From the NCBI RefSeq assembly GCF_000012825.1, contig NC_009614.1, positions 2,914,001 through 2,978,000 of the forward strand: a DNA stretch of 64,000 nucleotides, given 5' to 3'. This document shows positions 53,495 to 60,799 of the stretch, one piece after another (within the stretch, counting starts at the first letter, position 1; each line of letters opens with the position of its first letter). A program made the translations under genes and the position numbers. A model generated the notes under the pieces. It saw only the letters and a list, made by a program, of their open reading frames with translations. It was not told the DNA's origin and ran no database searches. The DNA comes from Phocaeicola vulgatus ATCC 8482. GTDB taxonomy: Bacteria; Bacteroidota; Bacteroidia; Bacteroidales; Bacteroidaceae.

Positions 53495-55228
53495 ATGATT
53501 ACGTATAAAATAAGTGTAAAGGACGGTTACATGGTAGATTCCGATTTACCACACAACTGTATCTTTAATAAAGCGAGGACAGGCTGCGGTGGCACAAGCA
53601 TCGCATTGAATAACGGCGAGAATTACGTTGTTGCCGTACCCACCACCGAACTGATAATAAACAAGTGCAGTTCCAATGACAGATGTTTTGGCTTGTACGG
53701 AAACTTCACGCCCAAACTGAAAAAAGAACTGTCCGACTACATCCAGCAACACGAATGCAGGAAGATTATATGCACCTATGACAAGCTGCCCAAACTGCTG
53801 GCTTTGGTTGATGGAAAGGACTACAGGCTGTTGGTGGACGAATACCACAATTTCCTCAAACAGTATTCGTTCAGGGACAAGGCTATTGACGGAGTATTAG
53901 ATAACTTTAAGGCGTTCAAGTCTTTCTGTTTCATGTCCGCCACTCCGATTGAAACGGACTTGAAGCCAAATGTTTTGGATGGCGTGACGGAATATGTTGC
54001 CGATTGGAAAGAACCGCTCCCGATATGCGTCCTTCCCTATCAGACCAACAAGCCTTATCAGTTTGCAGCCAATGTTATCGGCAAATACAAGATGCAAGGC
54101 TGTTTGGAAGTGAACGGGCATGAATCACGGGAAGCCTATTTCTTCTTGAACAGCGTACAGGAGATTGCGCACATCATCAGACAGTGCGGGCTGACCAATG
54201 ACAATTGCAGGGTGATATGTGCCAATACAAGCCACAACCAAAAGAAACTGGGTGAAATGAAAATATCCAACTCGTTAAGCCCTGCAAGGATGTTCAATTT
54301 CATCACCTGCAAATCATTCGAGGGTGCGGACTTTTTCTCTGAGACAGGGCTTTGTTTCGTTATCAGCAATGTCTATAAAAAACAGACCTTGGCAAGCATG
54401 GATATTGACATACCCCAAATTGCAGGAAGAATCAGAAACAGGGAAAATCCGTTAAGGCATACGGTCTTTCATATATTCAACACCAAGAAAGATGATATGT
54501 TTGCCAGCTATGAGGAAGTCAGGAAAGACACGCTCAAACAGCTTGAAATAGCAGAGGAAAGGGTTAAGGCATACAATTCCTTTTCAGCGGATGCCAAGAA
54601 ACAGCAGGCTAAAGAGGTCAAAGATTCCTTATATATAAGGTATAACAACGGTATGTTTGAAGTGAACGACAGGGCTGTAAACTATATCCTGTATGAATAC
54701 AAGCTGATGCACCAAATATACCAGTCGAAAGAGAATGTTGCGGATGCCTATGCCCATGCAGGTTTCAACTATGGCAATATCCGATGGGAGAAATTGCCAA
54801 ACGAGGAGATTGGAAAGTTGGGCAGGAGAATTGCGTTTGCGGAGATAGCGCAGAGATACTATGACCTGCAATACAGCTTTAACAATGGCAGGGCAGAGAT
54901 TGAAAGGCAATACCCTTTCATCCGTGAAGCGTTCCAACTGTTAGGCTTTCAAGAGATACGCAGGCTAAGAAGCAGGAAAGCGGTGGAAGAAGCCTTGCTA
55001 CAAGCCAAGTTAGCCGATAAGCCAAGCCGTTCTGAAATGTTCGGACTACTTTCGCAAGTGATAGAAATCGGCAGATTCTACTTGACAGCGGACTTACGGG
55101 CAATCTGTGAACAGTTCCATCTTTCCAAGATTAAGGATTTGAGGGAATGGTACAATATCAAGAGTGGAACAAAACGGATAAATGGTGTTCCACGAAACGG
55201 ATATTGGATTAGGAGTTTGATTGTGTAA
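53495..55228 (+). CDS. SF2 helicase-like protein with degenerate Walker A
   Basis: 577 residues. Superfamily 2 motifs are in order: motif I at 27-35 reads ARTGCGGTS, where the usual GKT/S lysine is replaced by Gly; motif II is DEYH (115-118); motif III is MSATP (147-151); motif VI is QIAGRIR (308-314). The C-terminal ~250 residues are helical with no known domain. The missing P-loop Lys suggests altered or absent ATP hydrolysis, or a lineage with its own P-loop variant, as in some phage and plasmid helicases. A strong SD precedes it. The radical-SAM gene follows after 18 bp, so the two form an operon. A role in element replication or in defence is inference. Confidence 0.85.
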   Translation: MITYKISVKDGYMVDSDLPHNCIFNKARTGCGGTSIALNNGENYVVAVPTTELIINKCSSNDRCFGLYGNFTPKLKKELSDYIQQHECRKIICTYDKLPKLLALVDGKDYRLLVDEYHNFLKQYSFRDKAIDGVLDNFKAFKSFCFMSATPIETDLKPNVLDGVTEYVADWKEPLPICVLPYQTNKPYQFAANVIGKYKMQGCLEVNGHESREAYFFLNSVQEIAHIIRQCGLTNDNCRVICANTSHNQKKLGEMKISNSLSPARMFNFITCKSFEGADFFSETGLCFVISNVYKKQTLASMDIDIPQIAGRIRNRENPLRHTVFHIFNTKKDDMFASYEEVRKDTLKQLEIAEERVKAYNSFSADAKKQQAKEVKDSLYIRYNNGMFEVNDRAVNYILYEYKLMHQIYQSKENVADAYAHAGFNYGNIRWEKLPNEEIGKLGRRIAFAEIAQRYYDLQYSFNNGRAEIERQYPFIREAFQLLGFQEIRRLRSRKAVEEALLQAKLADKPSRSEMFGLLSQVIEIGRFYLTADLRAICEQFHLSKIKDLREWYNIKSGTKRINGVPRNGYWIRSLIV

Positions 55229-55246
55229 TATTAAAACTTATTTATT

Positions 55247-55948
55247 ATGGGATTAAATTTAAGCAAGGGGGATATGTACAAGTTTGTTAACTATACTTGG
55301 AATCCTATCAAAGGCAAATGCCTGCACGATTGCAGCTATTGCTATATGAAGCAGATAAATCCAAATGCCAATCCGCCAAGATTGGCAGAATATGAACTTA
55401 ATACAGACCTTGGCTGTGGCAGGTCTATTTTTATTGGCAGTTCCACGGATATGTTCGCAGAAGACATACCATCCGAATGGATTGCCAGAGTGTTGGATTA
55501 CTGCTATCAGAACAGAAACATGTTACTGCCCAACGCTTACCTGTTGCAGTCCAAGAACCCCAAGAGATTTTTGGAGTTCATCAACCATCCGATTATGGAA
55601 CGTGTGGTATTCTGCACGACCATTGAGACCAACCGTTTCTATCCGGAGATAATGAACAAAGCTCCAAGAATTGATGAACGGGTGGAAGCTATGGAAGAGA
55701 TAGCAAGGCTTGGACGCCCCACAATGGTAACGGCAGAACCTTTGATGCAGTTTGACCATGAAGAAATGGTGTCTTTTATCAGAAGATGCAGCCCCAAGTT
55801 GGTGAACATAGGAAGAAACTCTTGCAGGAGAATTGTACTGCCAGAGCCTACCCAAGAAGAAGTCCAGCAACTCATTGCGGAACTGAAATCGCTGAAATCG
55901 TTTACCAAGGTGAACGTGAAAGACAACGCATTGGAATGGTGCAAGTAA
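55247..55948 (+). CDS. Gp37/Gp68-type (DUF5131-like) radical SAM protein
   Basis: 233 residues. The start KFVNYTWNPIKGKCLHDCSYCYM contains the radical-SAM cluster motif C-x3-C-x2-C (Cys25, Cys29, Cys32) preceded by the TWNPxxG sequence that marks phage Gp37/Gp68-like proteins. Later conserved blocks include SIFIGSSTDMFAEDIP, a TIETNRFYPEI segment and AEPLMQFDHEEM. The family is found on phages and mobile elements; its reaction is unknown. It lies 18 bp after the helicase-like gene and ends with a terminator, so the two probably function together. A gene for the three-Cys-motif partner sometimes seen with this family was not found. Confidence 0.88.
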   Translation: MGLNLSKGDMYKFVNYTWNPIKGKCLHDCSYCYMKQINPNANPPRLAEYELNTDLGCGRSIFIGSSTDMFAEDIPSEWIARVLDYCYQNRNMLLPNAYLLQSKNPKRFLEFINHPIMERVVFCTTIETNRFYPEIMNKAPRIDERVEAMEEIARLGRPTMVTAEPLMQFDHEEMVSFIRRCSPKLVNIGRNSCRRIVLPEPTQEEVQQLIAELKSLKSFTKVNVKDNALEWCK

Positions 55949-55960
55949 CGGCAGAGAAAG

Positions 55961-56009
55961 AAAGTTGGAGGAAACCTGCAATATGGCGGAATCCAACTTT
56001 CGCTTTTTA
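55961..56009 (+). terminator. Terminator after the radical-SAM gene
   Basis: AAAGTTGGA (55961-55969) pairs perfectly with TCCAACTTT (55992-56000), followed by CGCTTTTTATT. Confidence 0.75.
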
Positions 56010-56279
56010 TTAGAGTTATATAGCCTATACTTTATAATATTCCACATACAGCCAATGACATTAAAAAGGCTACCTAATTAAAGAATCACCTATATGCAGT
56101 TTAGCTAAAAGTCAAGAGAACAGACATATAAGGTACTTAATACAGAAATCCCCCCCTCCCCATTCAGCCAGTGACCTAAAATATATAAGAGTGTCTGCCT
56201 CACGAGTTCACAACCCCTCAAGTCCCCCTCTGTATATTGATATAAAAAAGAATTATTAATCATTTAAACTTTTATCATT
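56010..56279. other. Non-coding stretch before the DUF3871 gene
   Basis: No gene is visible in this AT-rich stretch. It contains a TAGCTA site (56102-56107) and a conspicuous C-tract (CCCCCCTCCC, 56151-56160), followed by a second C-rich stretch near 56213-56228. It presumably carries the promoter of the DUF3871 gene, but I cannot identify a consensus box. Confidence 0.4.
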
Positions 56280-57296
56280 ATGACAAATTTAGTTATCATG
56301 CCAACAGAGAACAGAGAGAGAATGAATTTAGGTGAGTTTGCAGAAGAAGCAACCATTATTGAAGAAACTGCAACGCCTAAAAGAGTAAATCATTTCATTG
56401 AGGCAAACACCCAAGAAGCTACCTTGCAACATTTGAAAAATGACTGTATTACTCCCGTTTTTGCAAAAGACAATGAGCTTACAGTAAACCATGCTGCATT
56501 TATTGAAACTGTTTGGGAAGCTGCAAACTCCTACTACAATGGTGAGACTATCGGAACACCCGATATTCGTGTCTCTCATGTGATTAAGGGGCGCATCCCC
56601 GAAGCTATCCACAAACCTGCCAATCAGTTGTTGGAATCAGACAAAACAATCTACTATGAGAGGGCAGCTTTCAGTATTGACATTCCCACAATCTATGAAA
56701 CGGTTGAGGGAAACAAGTTGAACCTTTCAATAGTGGGGGTCAGAGCCTATAATCAAATGAACTTATACAGCAAGAAAGTTCCAGAGTTGTTTAGGTTGGC
56801 TATTGGCTTTAAGAACCAAGTATGCTGCAACATGTGCGTCTTTACAGATGGTTACAAGGATGATTTAAGGGTGAGCAATACAAGTGAACTTTACCGTTCT
56901 GCCTTGGAACTGTTCAACAACTACAATCCTGCCAAACATCTGCATTTGATGCAACAGTTGGGCAATACTTCAATGAGTGAACACCAATTTGCACAAATAT
57001 TGGGCAAAATGAGACTTTATCAGTGTTTGCCCAATGGCTACCAAAAGAGACTGCCAAGAATGTTGCTTACTGATACACAGATTAACAGTGTTGCAAAAGC
57101 CTACATTAATGATGAGAACTTTGGCAGCTTTGGAAATGACTTGAATATGTGGAAGTTCTACAACCTATTAACGGGTGCAAATAAGAGCAGCTATATAGAT
57201 TCATTCTTAGACCGCTCATTAAATGCAACTGAAATGGCTGTTGGAATCAATGCAGCCCTGCATGGGGATGAGCATTACAAATGGTTTATTGACTAA
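56280..57296 (+). CDS. DUF3871 family protein
   Basis: 338 residues. It has the recognisable DUF3871 layout: an N-terminal acidic tail, RVSHVIKGRIPEAIHKPANQL, IAGF-like EDIPTIYETVEGNKLNLSIVGVRAYN segments, FKNQVCCNMCVFTDGYKDDLRVS and a C-terminal TGANKSSYIDSFLDR block. DUF3871 proteins are typical cargo of Bacteroides integrative mobile elements, and their role is unknown. The gene has lower G+C than the helicase and radical-SAM genes before it, and it ends at a short terminator. The ATG at 56280 is used; 56298 is an alternative. Confidence 0.85.
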   Translation: MTNLVIMPTENRERMNLGEFAEEATIIEETATPKRVNHFIEANTQEATLQHLKNDCITPVFAKDNELTVNHAAFIETVWEAANSYYNGETIGTPDIRVSHVIKGRIPEAIHKPANQLLESDKTIYYERAAFSIDIPTIYETVEGNKLNLSIVGVRAYNQMNLYSKKVPELFRLAIGFKNQVCCNMCVFTDGYKDDLRVSNTSELYRSALELFNNYNPAKHLHLMQQLGNTSMSEHQFAQILGKMRLYQCLPNGYQKRLPRMLLTDTQINSVAKAYINDENFGSFGNDLNMWKFYNLLTGANKSSYIDSFLDRSLNATEMAVGINAALHGDEHYKWFID

Positions 57297-57302
57297 TTAA
57301 TG

Positions 57303-57338
57303 AGAGGACATCTATTTATTAGGTGTCCTTTCTTTTTT
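57303..57338 (+). terminator. Terminator after the DUF3871 gene
   Basis: AGGACATC (57305-57312) pairs with GGTGTCCT (57322-57329), one wobble, followed by TTCTTTTTT. Confidence 0.7.
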
Positions 57339-57360
57339 AACAACTTAAAAATACTACAGA

Positions 57361-57486
57361 ATGGAAGATAATGGAAAACTAGTACTATGGGGTACATTGG
57401 TAGTTCTACTACTAATAATAATTGGTATTATCAATCCTTTTTTGCTGATACTGATTATTGCAATCTTTACTTATCTGCAATCATAA
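57361..57486 (+). CDS. 41-residue hydrophobic membrane peptide
   Basis: An ATG at 57361 opens a 41-codon frame ending with TAA at 57484-57486. After a short hydrophilic start (MEDNGK) nearly the whole chain is hydrophobic (residues 7-39), broken by Asn25-Pro26, so it could form a helical hairpin or a single long helix. The size and layout resemble small membrane toxins or accessory peptides, but no family can be named. It sits between a terminator and the long hairpin before the tyrosine recombinase. Confidence 0.55.
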   Translation: MEDNGKLVLWGTLVVLLLIIIGIINPFLLILIIAIFTYLQS

Positions 57487-57504
57487 ATACTCACTAATAT
57501 ACAA

Positions 57505-57575
57505 AGTGAATGTTTTGCTATAAATCAACACATTAGCTAATTAGCTAGTATGTTGGTAATGGTGAAACATTCACT
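57505..57575. repeat. Long hairpin upstream of the tyrosine recombinase
   Basis: AGTGAATGTTT (57505-57515) pairs perfectly with AAACATTCACT (57565-57575). Inside are CAACA/TGTTG (57526-57530, 57551-57555) and a 14-bp palindrome TAGCTAATTAGCTA (57534-57547). A TTTTATTTATTT tail follows, so it may act as a terminator; alternatively it is a recombination or regulatory site. A similar structure lies on the other side of the gene (58201-58261). Confidence 0.65.
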
Positions 57576-57605
57576 TTTATTTATTTACATATAAAACAGA
57601 ACATT

Positions 57606-58193
57606 ATGAGTTTAAAGTATTCAAGCACTACAGCAGATTATCTAGTTTGGTCTGATGCTATGAATTTAATAAGGAAATTGGCTAAAGATGGTAATTACAA
57701 AATTTCACTTCTTATAGCTTTGGGTTGTTTCACAGGATTGAGAATATCAGATATTTTAGCTTTGAGATGGAAACAGATATTAAATACCAGTGAATTTACA
57801 GTAATAGAGAAAAAGACAAATAAGGTGAGAACTATTAGGATAAATGCCCAACTTGGGCAGCACATTAAAGAATGCTATGAACAGATAAAGCCTATAGGAA
57901 TTAACTCACCTATTTTAGTGAGCCAAAAAGGAACTGTTTTCACTATCCAGAGAATCAATGTGATACTAAAAGAGGTGAAAAAGAAGTATAAATTAAAGAT
58001 TAAGAACTTTAGCTGTCATTCACTTAGAAAGACTTTTGGCAGACAAGTTTATAATATGAACAGTGACAATTCAGAACTAGCCTTAGTCAAACTGATGGAA
58101 CTGTTTAATCATTCCAGTGTAACTATAACTAAAAGATACTTAGGTTTAAGGCAGGAAGAACTGTTAAATACTTATGACTGCCTAAGTTTCTAA
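57606..58193 (+). CDS. Minimal tyrosine recombinase (catalytic domain only)
   Basis: 195 residues, about half of a usual integrase. The catalytic set is complete: Arg46 (TGLRISDI), a beta-hairpin Lys (about 70-73), His138 and Arg141 (CHSLRKTF), His169 (FNHSS) and Tyr178 (TKRYLGL). The N-terminal SAM-like core-binding and arm-binding domains are missing, as in the short FimB/FimE-type invertases. It could therefore be an invertase or resolvase acting on nearby sites rather than the integrase of the element, whose ends match the serine recombinase. Low G+C. It is flanked on both sides by long hairpins. Confidence 0.9.
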   Translation: MSLKYSSTTADYLVWSDAMNLIRKLAKDGNYKISLLIALGCFTGLRISDILALRWKQILNTSEFTVIEKKTNKVRTIRINAQLGQHIKECYEQIKPIGINSPILVSQKGTVFTIQRINVILKEVKKKYKLKIKNFSCHSLRKTFGRQVYNMNSDNSELALVKLMELFNHSSVTITKRYLGLRQEELLNTYDCLSF

Positions 58194-58200
58194 TCTGTTG

Positions 58201-58261
58201 GAATGTGACAAAGTTTGAAATTTCTGAGCTATTTACAGAGATAGAAAGTTTTGTCACATTC
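58201..58261. repeat. Long hairpin downstream of the tyrosine recombinase
   Basis: GAATGTGACAAA (58201-58212) pairs perfectly with TTTGTCACATTC (58250-58261), with further pairing near the base. It shares GAATGT/ACATTC arms and a loop of similar size with the hairpin at 57505-57575. No T-run follows, so it is not an ordinary terminator. Confidence 0.6.
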
Positions 58262-58590
58262 TGATAGTCCTATGCAAACCAGTTCCGAAATGAAGTGGGA
58301 ACCGTCTTTTTAAAAAGGCATGGTACGGCTTGTAGTTTATGGTATGTGCGATTTGTGGGAACTACTAATAAAGTTTGAATGGTTATATCAATCTGCAATA
58401 TTAGCTATAATCTTTCTAGCTAACAGTAAGTATGAGTTCCGTCTTATATGCCCACTTCTAATTTTTATACTGCAATGAAGTTACAACTAAAAGAAACTGA
58501 TACTAGCTAATTATCTATTACAGATATGTTTTGGAACACTTGGAACTGCATTTATCAGCGTTTTATCTTTAGCTATTCAAAACCTTTCAT
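58262..58590. other. Non-coding AT-rich stretch with TAGCTA sites
   Basis: No open frame of note. It contains inverted TTAGCTA (58401-58407) and TAGCTAA (58417-58423) 9 bp apart, further TAGCTA sites at 58504-58509 and 58570-58575, and GTTCC/GGAAC inverted pairs (58282-58302). It could hold binding sites for the nearby recombinase or a regulator. Confidence 0.4.
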
Positions 58591-58858
58591 TAACTTTGCA
58601 GCAATTTCAGAGGTCTTAATGCGTTAAGACACTGGAAGGACATATTTTAGTAAAGGGCGTTTAGCAAAGTTATCCTTCACTTGAATCTGGACAATTCTTG
58701 ACTGTGGGTAATGAGCAAGAAGCGTCCGCGTCTATGGTATTTTATATCCTAGCTATAGGAATATCATATCATTAGGCGTGGACTTTGCTTATTATACAGT
58801 CAAGGCAGTCCAGAGCCTAAGTGGAATAATAAGTTAAAGTTTCCACGCCTTATTTTTA
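58591..58858 (+). ncRNA. Candidate structured RNA or attenuated leader
   Basis: A TAACTTTG -7-like box (58591-58598) precedes a 250-nt non-coding stretch rich in hairpins: GTCTTAA/TTAAGAC around TGCG (58613-58630), GAAGGA/TCCTTC (58635-58678) and TCCTA/TAGGA (58748-58762). It ends in a large terminator-like structure: AGGCGTGG (58774-58781) with CCACGCCT (58843-58850), extended by CTTT/AAAG and TTATTA/TAATAA, enclosing an AGGC/GCCT hairpin (58804-58818), then TATTTTTAT. The terminator ends 28 nt before the ATG of the membrane-protein gene, so it is either a small RNA or a leader controlling that gene. I do not recognise a known RNA family. Promoter strength is uncertain because the -33 box is poor. 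Confidence 0.5.
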
Positions 58859-58885
58859 TCCGCTTCTGTCTGGAAACTGGGAAGC

Positions 58886-59653
58886 ATGGATTTAAACAAG
58901 ATGAAAGCCTACTTATTGGATATTCCTAACAAATACCACAGATTCAGTAAGAATCTGGATGTTAAGGCTATTCTATGTAATAAGTCTTGGTTGGTATTTA
59001 ATGATTCTGGAGATAAGGAGTTATATATCTTTCAAGAAAACGGTTCTCTCATTACTTCTGTAAATGGTAGTGTTATAAATGCTACATGGCAATATATTTC
59101 TGCCAATAATTCCTTAGTGATTTCTTTCAAAGAACAATCTTATATGCTTCATCCATCATTCAAGGATGATGTTACATTTGTTTTACAGCTAGACGGAACA
59201 GAAAAATTTGCCTTTATGATAGAAGAAAGCCAAAGCAATTCTTTTCATCCAAAATCACTAAAAGAACTTACTGCCTATTTTGAAAACAAAGAACGTAGAA
59301 ATATAGAAGAAAGGCAACAAGAAAAAAGATTCTTATTGCAACAGCAAGAAACTAGGCAAAAAGAAATAAGAGAATTTCAGATAGACCAGAAAAGACGAAG
59401 AAAAGAGGAAGAACGAGAAGAAGAAATTTTGAAGAATTGTAACTATTACTTGAAATTCAGCATAATTGCAGGGAGTATATTCGTAATATATACAGTTCTG
59501 TTTATTATTTATTATCCTCCAACACAGAACCTTAGAAGTTTTATAGATATGCTTTTTACATTCTGTTCTCCAATATTATTTTTCAGTGTCATTGCAATAA
59601 TAATTGATATTAGATTAAGAAGCAGAATACTTAGACGCTATAACCAAAGATAA
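58886..59653 (+). CDS. Uncharacterised coiled-coil membrane protein
   Basis: 255 residues. Residues 1-125 form a soluble beta-rich domain of unknown type (LVFNDSGDKELYIFQENGSLI, SLVISFKEQSYML). Residues about 130-185 are a highly charged coiled coil (ERRNIEERQQEKRFLLQQQ onward, rich in E, R, K and Q). Two transmembrane helices follow (about 191-212 and 222-243), with a basic C-terminal tail. The soluble sensor plus coiled coil plus membrane anchor layout is seen in some phage-defence or abortive-infection effectors, but no homology is claimed. It begins 28 nt after the terminator of the candidate RNA. Confidence 0.75.
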   Translation: MDLNKMKAYLLDIPNKYHRFSKNLDVKAILCNKSWLVFNDSGDKELYIFQENGSLITSVNGSVINATWQYISANNSLVISFKEQSYMLHPSFKDDVTFVLQLDGTEKFAFMIEESQSNSFHPKSLKELTAYFENKERRNIEERQQEKRFLLQQQETRQKEIREFQIDQKRRRKEEEREEEILKNCNYYLKFSIIAGSIFVIYTVLFIIYYPPTQNLRSFIDMLFTFCSPILFFSVIAIIIDIRLRSRILRRYNQR

Positions 59654-59703
59654 ATATCCAGTGATTTAATCAACATAATTAATAACTTAAATATCAAACA
59701 GAA

Positions 59704-60504
59704 ATGAAAACTTTTAGATTAATTGGAATGGCTTTACTAGCCATAGTCATGTGTGTGAATTTCACTTCTTGCAGTGATGATGAAGAACCTAGTAAAAATG
59801 ATGATGGTGTTATCACCAATCAAAAGCTACTTATTGAATTAAGAATGACAAACGAAGATGGGGTATCTATTACTGAATATTCCTACGGTAGTAATGGTAA
59901 GCTAATATCAGCTACAAACACAGAACAATACGATGGTAGCACACACACCAGTACTTATACAGTCACTTGGGGAGCAAACAAAATCATTGAAAGCAGAAAT
60001 GGAGAGGCAATCACATATACATTAGAAAATGGATTGATAACACATACTTCTGATAGTGACGGAGGAGATTTGGATAATACAGACTTTACTTATAATGCAA
60101 ACAATCAGCTAGTAAAATTGCAATATGATGAAGAGGACTATCTGTCTTACACATGGCAAGGTGAAAAATTAACTAAAATGGCATGGAGCTTTAGCGATGA
60201 AGATATTCACGAATTGTCTTATAGTGGAAAAACTTGTAAAGGCTATCTCCCGATAATGGTATGGAGTGTGGATGATTTGCGTCCGTTATTGGAAGCACAT
60301 CCCGAATTGGCAGGAATGAGATGCAACCAACTTCCAGACAAAATATATAGCAAAGATGAAATTGACGAAACTACAGAGCAATATACCTATACATTTGATA
60401 AAGACGGATATGTGGAAAGCTGTACTGAAGTATCTACTTACAAACGCCTAGATAATAATGAAACAAGAACAGAAACTACAATTTATACTTTCACATGGGA
60501 ATAG
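59704..60504 (+). CDS. DUF4595-like lipoprotein, element cargo
   Basis: 266 residues with a lipobox ending FTSC (Cys23) followed by an acidic SDDEEP stretch that would favour surface export in Bacteroidetes. The rest is made of short beta units of YD/RHS-like type: TEYSYGSNGKLISA, FTYNANNQLVKL, LSYTWQGEKLTKM, YTYTFDKDGYVESC. This is the DUF4595 pattern. It is the last gene before attR and has its own terminator. Function unknown; a lysogeny-type surface change is possible but speculative. It is 50 bp after the membrane-protein gene. Confidence 0.8.
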   Translation: MKTFRLIGMALLAIVMCVNFTSCSDDEEPSKNDDGVITNQKLLIELRMTNEDGVSITEYSYGSNGKLISATNTEQYDGSTHTSTYTVTWGANKIIESRNGEAITYTLENGLITHTSDSDGGDLDNTDFTYNANNQLVKLQYDEEDYLSYTWQGEKLTKMAWSFSDEDIHELSYSGKTCKGYLPIMVWSVDDLRPLLEAHPELAGMRCNQLPDKIYSKDEIDETTEQYTYTFDKDGYVESCTEVSTYKRLDNNETRTETTIYTFTWE

Positions 60505-60527
60505 TCTAGTGAAACTGTAACTAATGC

Positions 60528-60567
60528 AAAAAGCCAGCCTATCCAATTACGGATAAGTTGGCTTTTT
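60528..60567 (+). terminator. Terminator after the cargo lipoprotein gene
   Basis: AAAAAGCCA (60528-60536) pairs with TGGCTTTTT (60559-60567), with an inner TATCC/GGATA stem. Confidence 0.85.
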
Positions 60568-60799
60568 CAGTTCTGAACACTTAATCATTAACATCTTTTC
60601 TTGGACTTCATTATAGGAACAAGTCCAATAGTAGAGAAATAGTTCCGCATTATCTCTCTGTTACCAATTGGTTTCTTTATTAATTTCTTCATAGCTATAA
60701 ATTTTAGAGTTTCACATATCCAACTGTATTCAATATTACAGAGAAATCAAAATGAGAATACACTCTATATCTCATAACATTCTGTATTTCTTTATTTTA
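60568..60799. other. Right-end non-coding stretch of the element
   Basis: AT-rich, with no convincing gene. A 34-codon frame on the reverse strand (60588-60692) lacks supporting features. A TAGCTA site lies at 60692-60697. The stretch ends in the right attP arm. Confidence 0.4.

Noticed and set aside
53421..53510. Leader peptides of 16 and 22 codons before the helicase-like gene
   Set aside because: Too short and without Trp/His-type codon runs or attenuator T-runs; likely chance frames.
57606..58193. Tyrosine recombinase as the integrase of the whole element
   Set aside because: It lacks core- and arm-binding domains and sits far from both ends, whereas the serine recombinase is at the left end and the junctions show a 2-bp core with inverted arms.
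58201..58261. Hairpin as terminator of the tyrosine recombinase gene
   Set aside because: A perfect 12-bp stem, but no T-run follows on the plus strand and the loop is large; listed as a structural repeat instead.
60588..60692. 34-codon reverse-strand ORF starting MKKLIKKPIGN
   Set aside because: No promoter or clear ribosome site and no recognisable similarity; kept as a possibility only.
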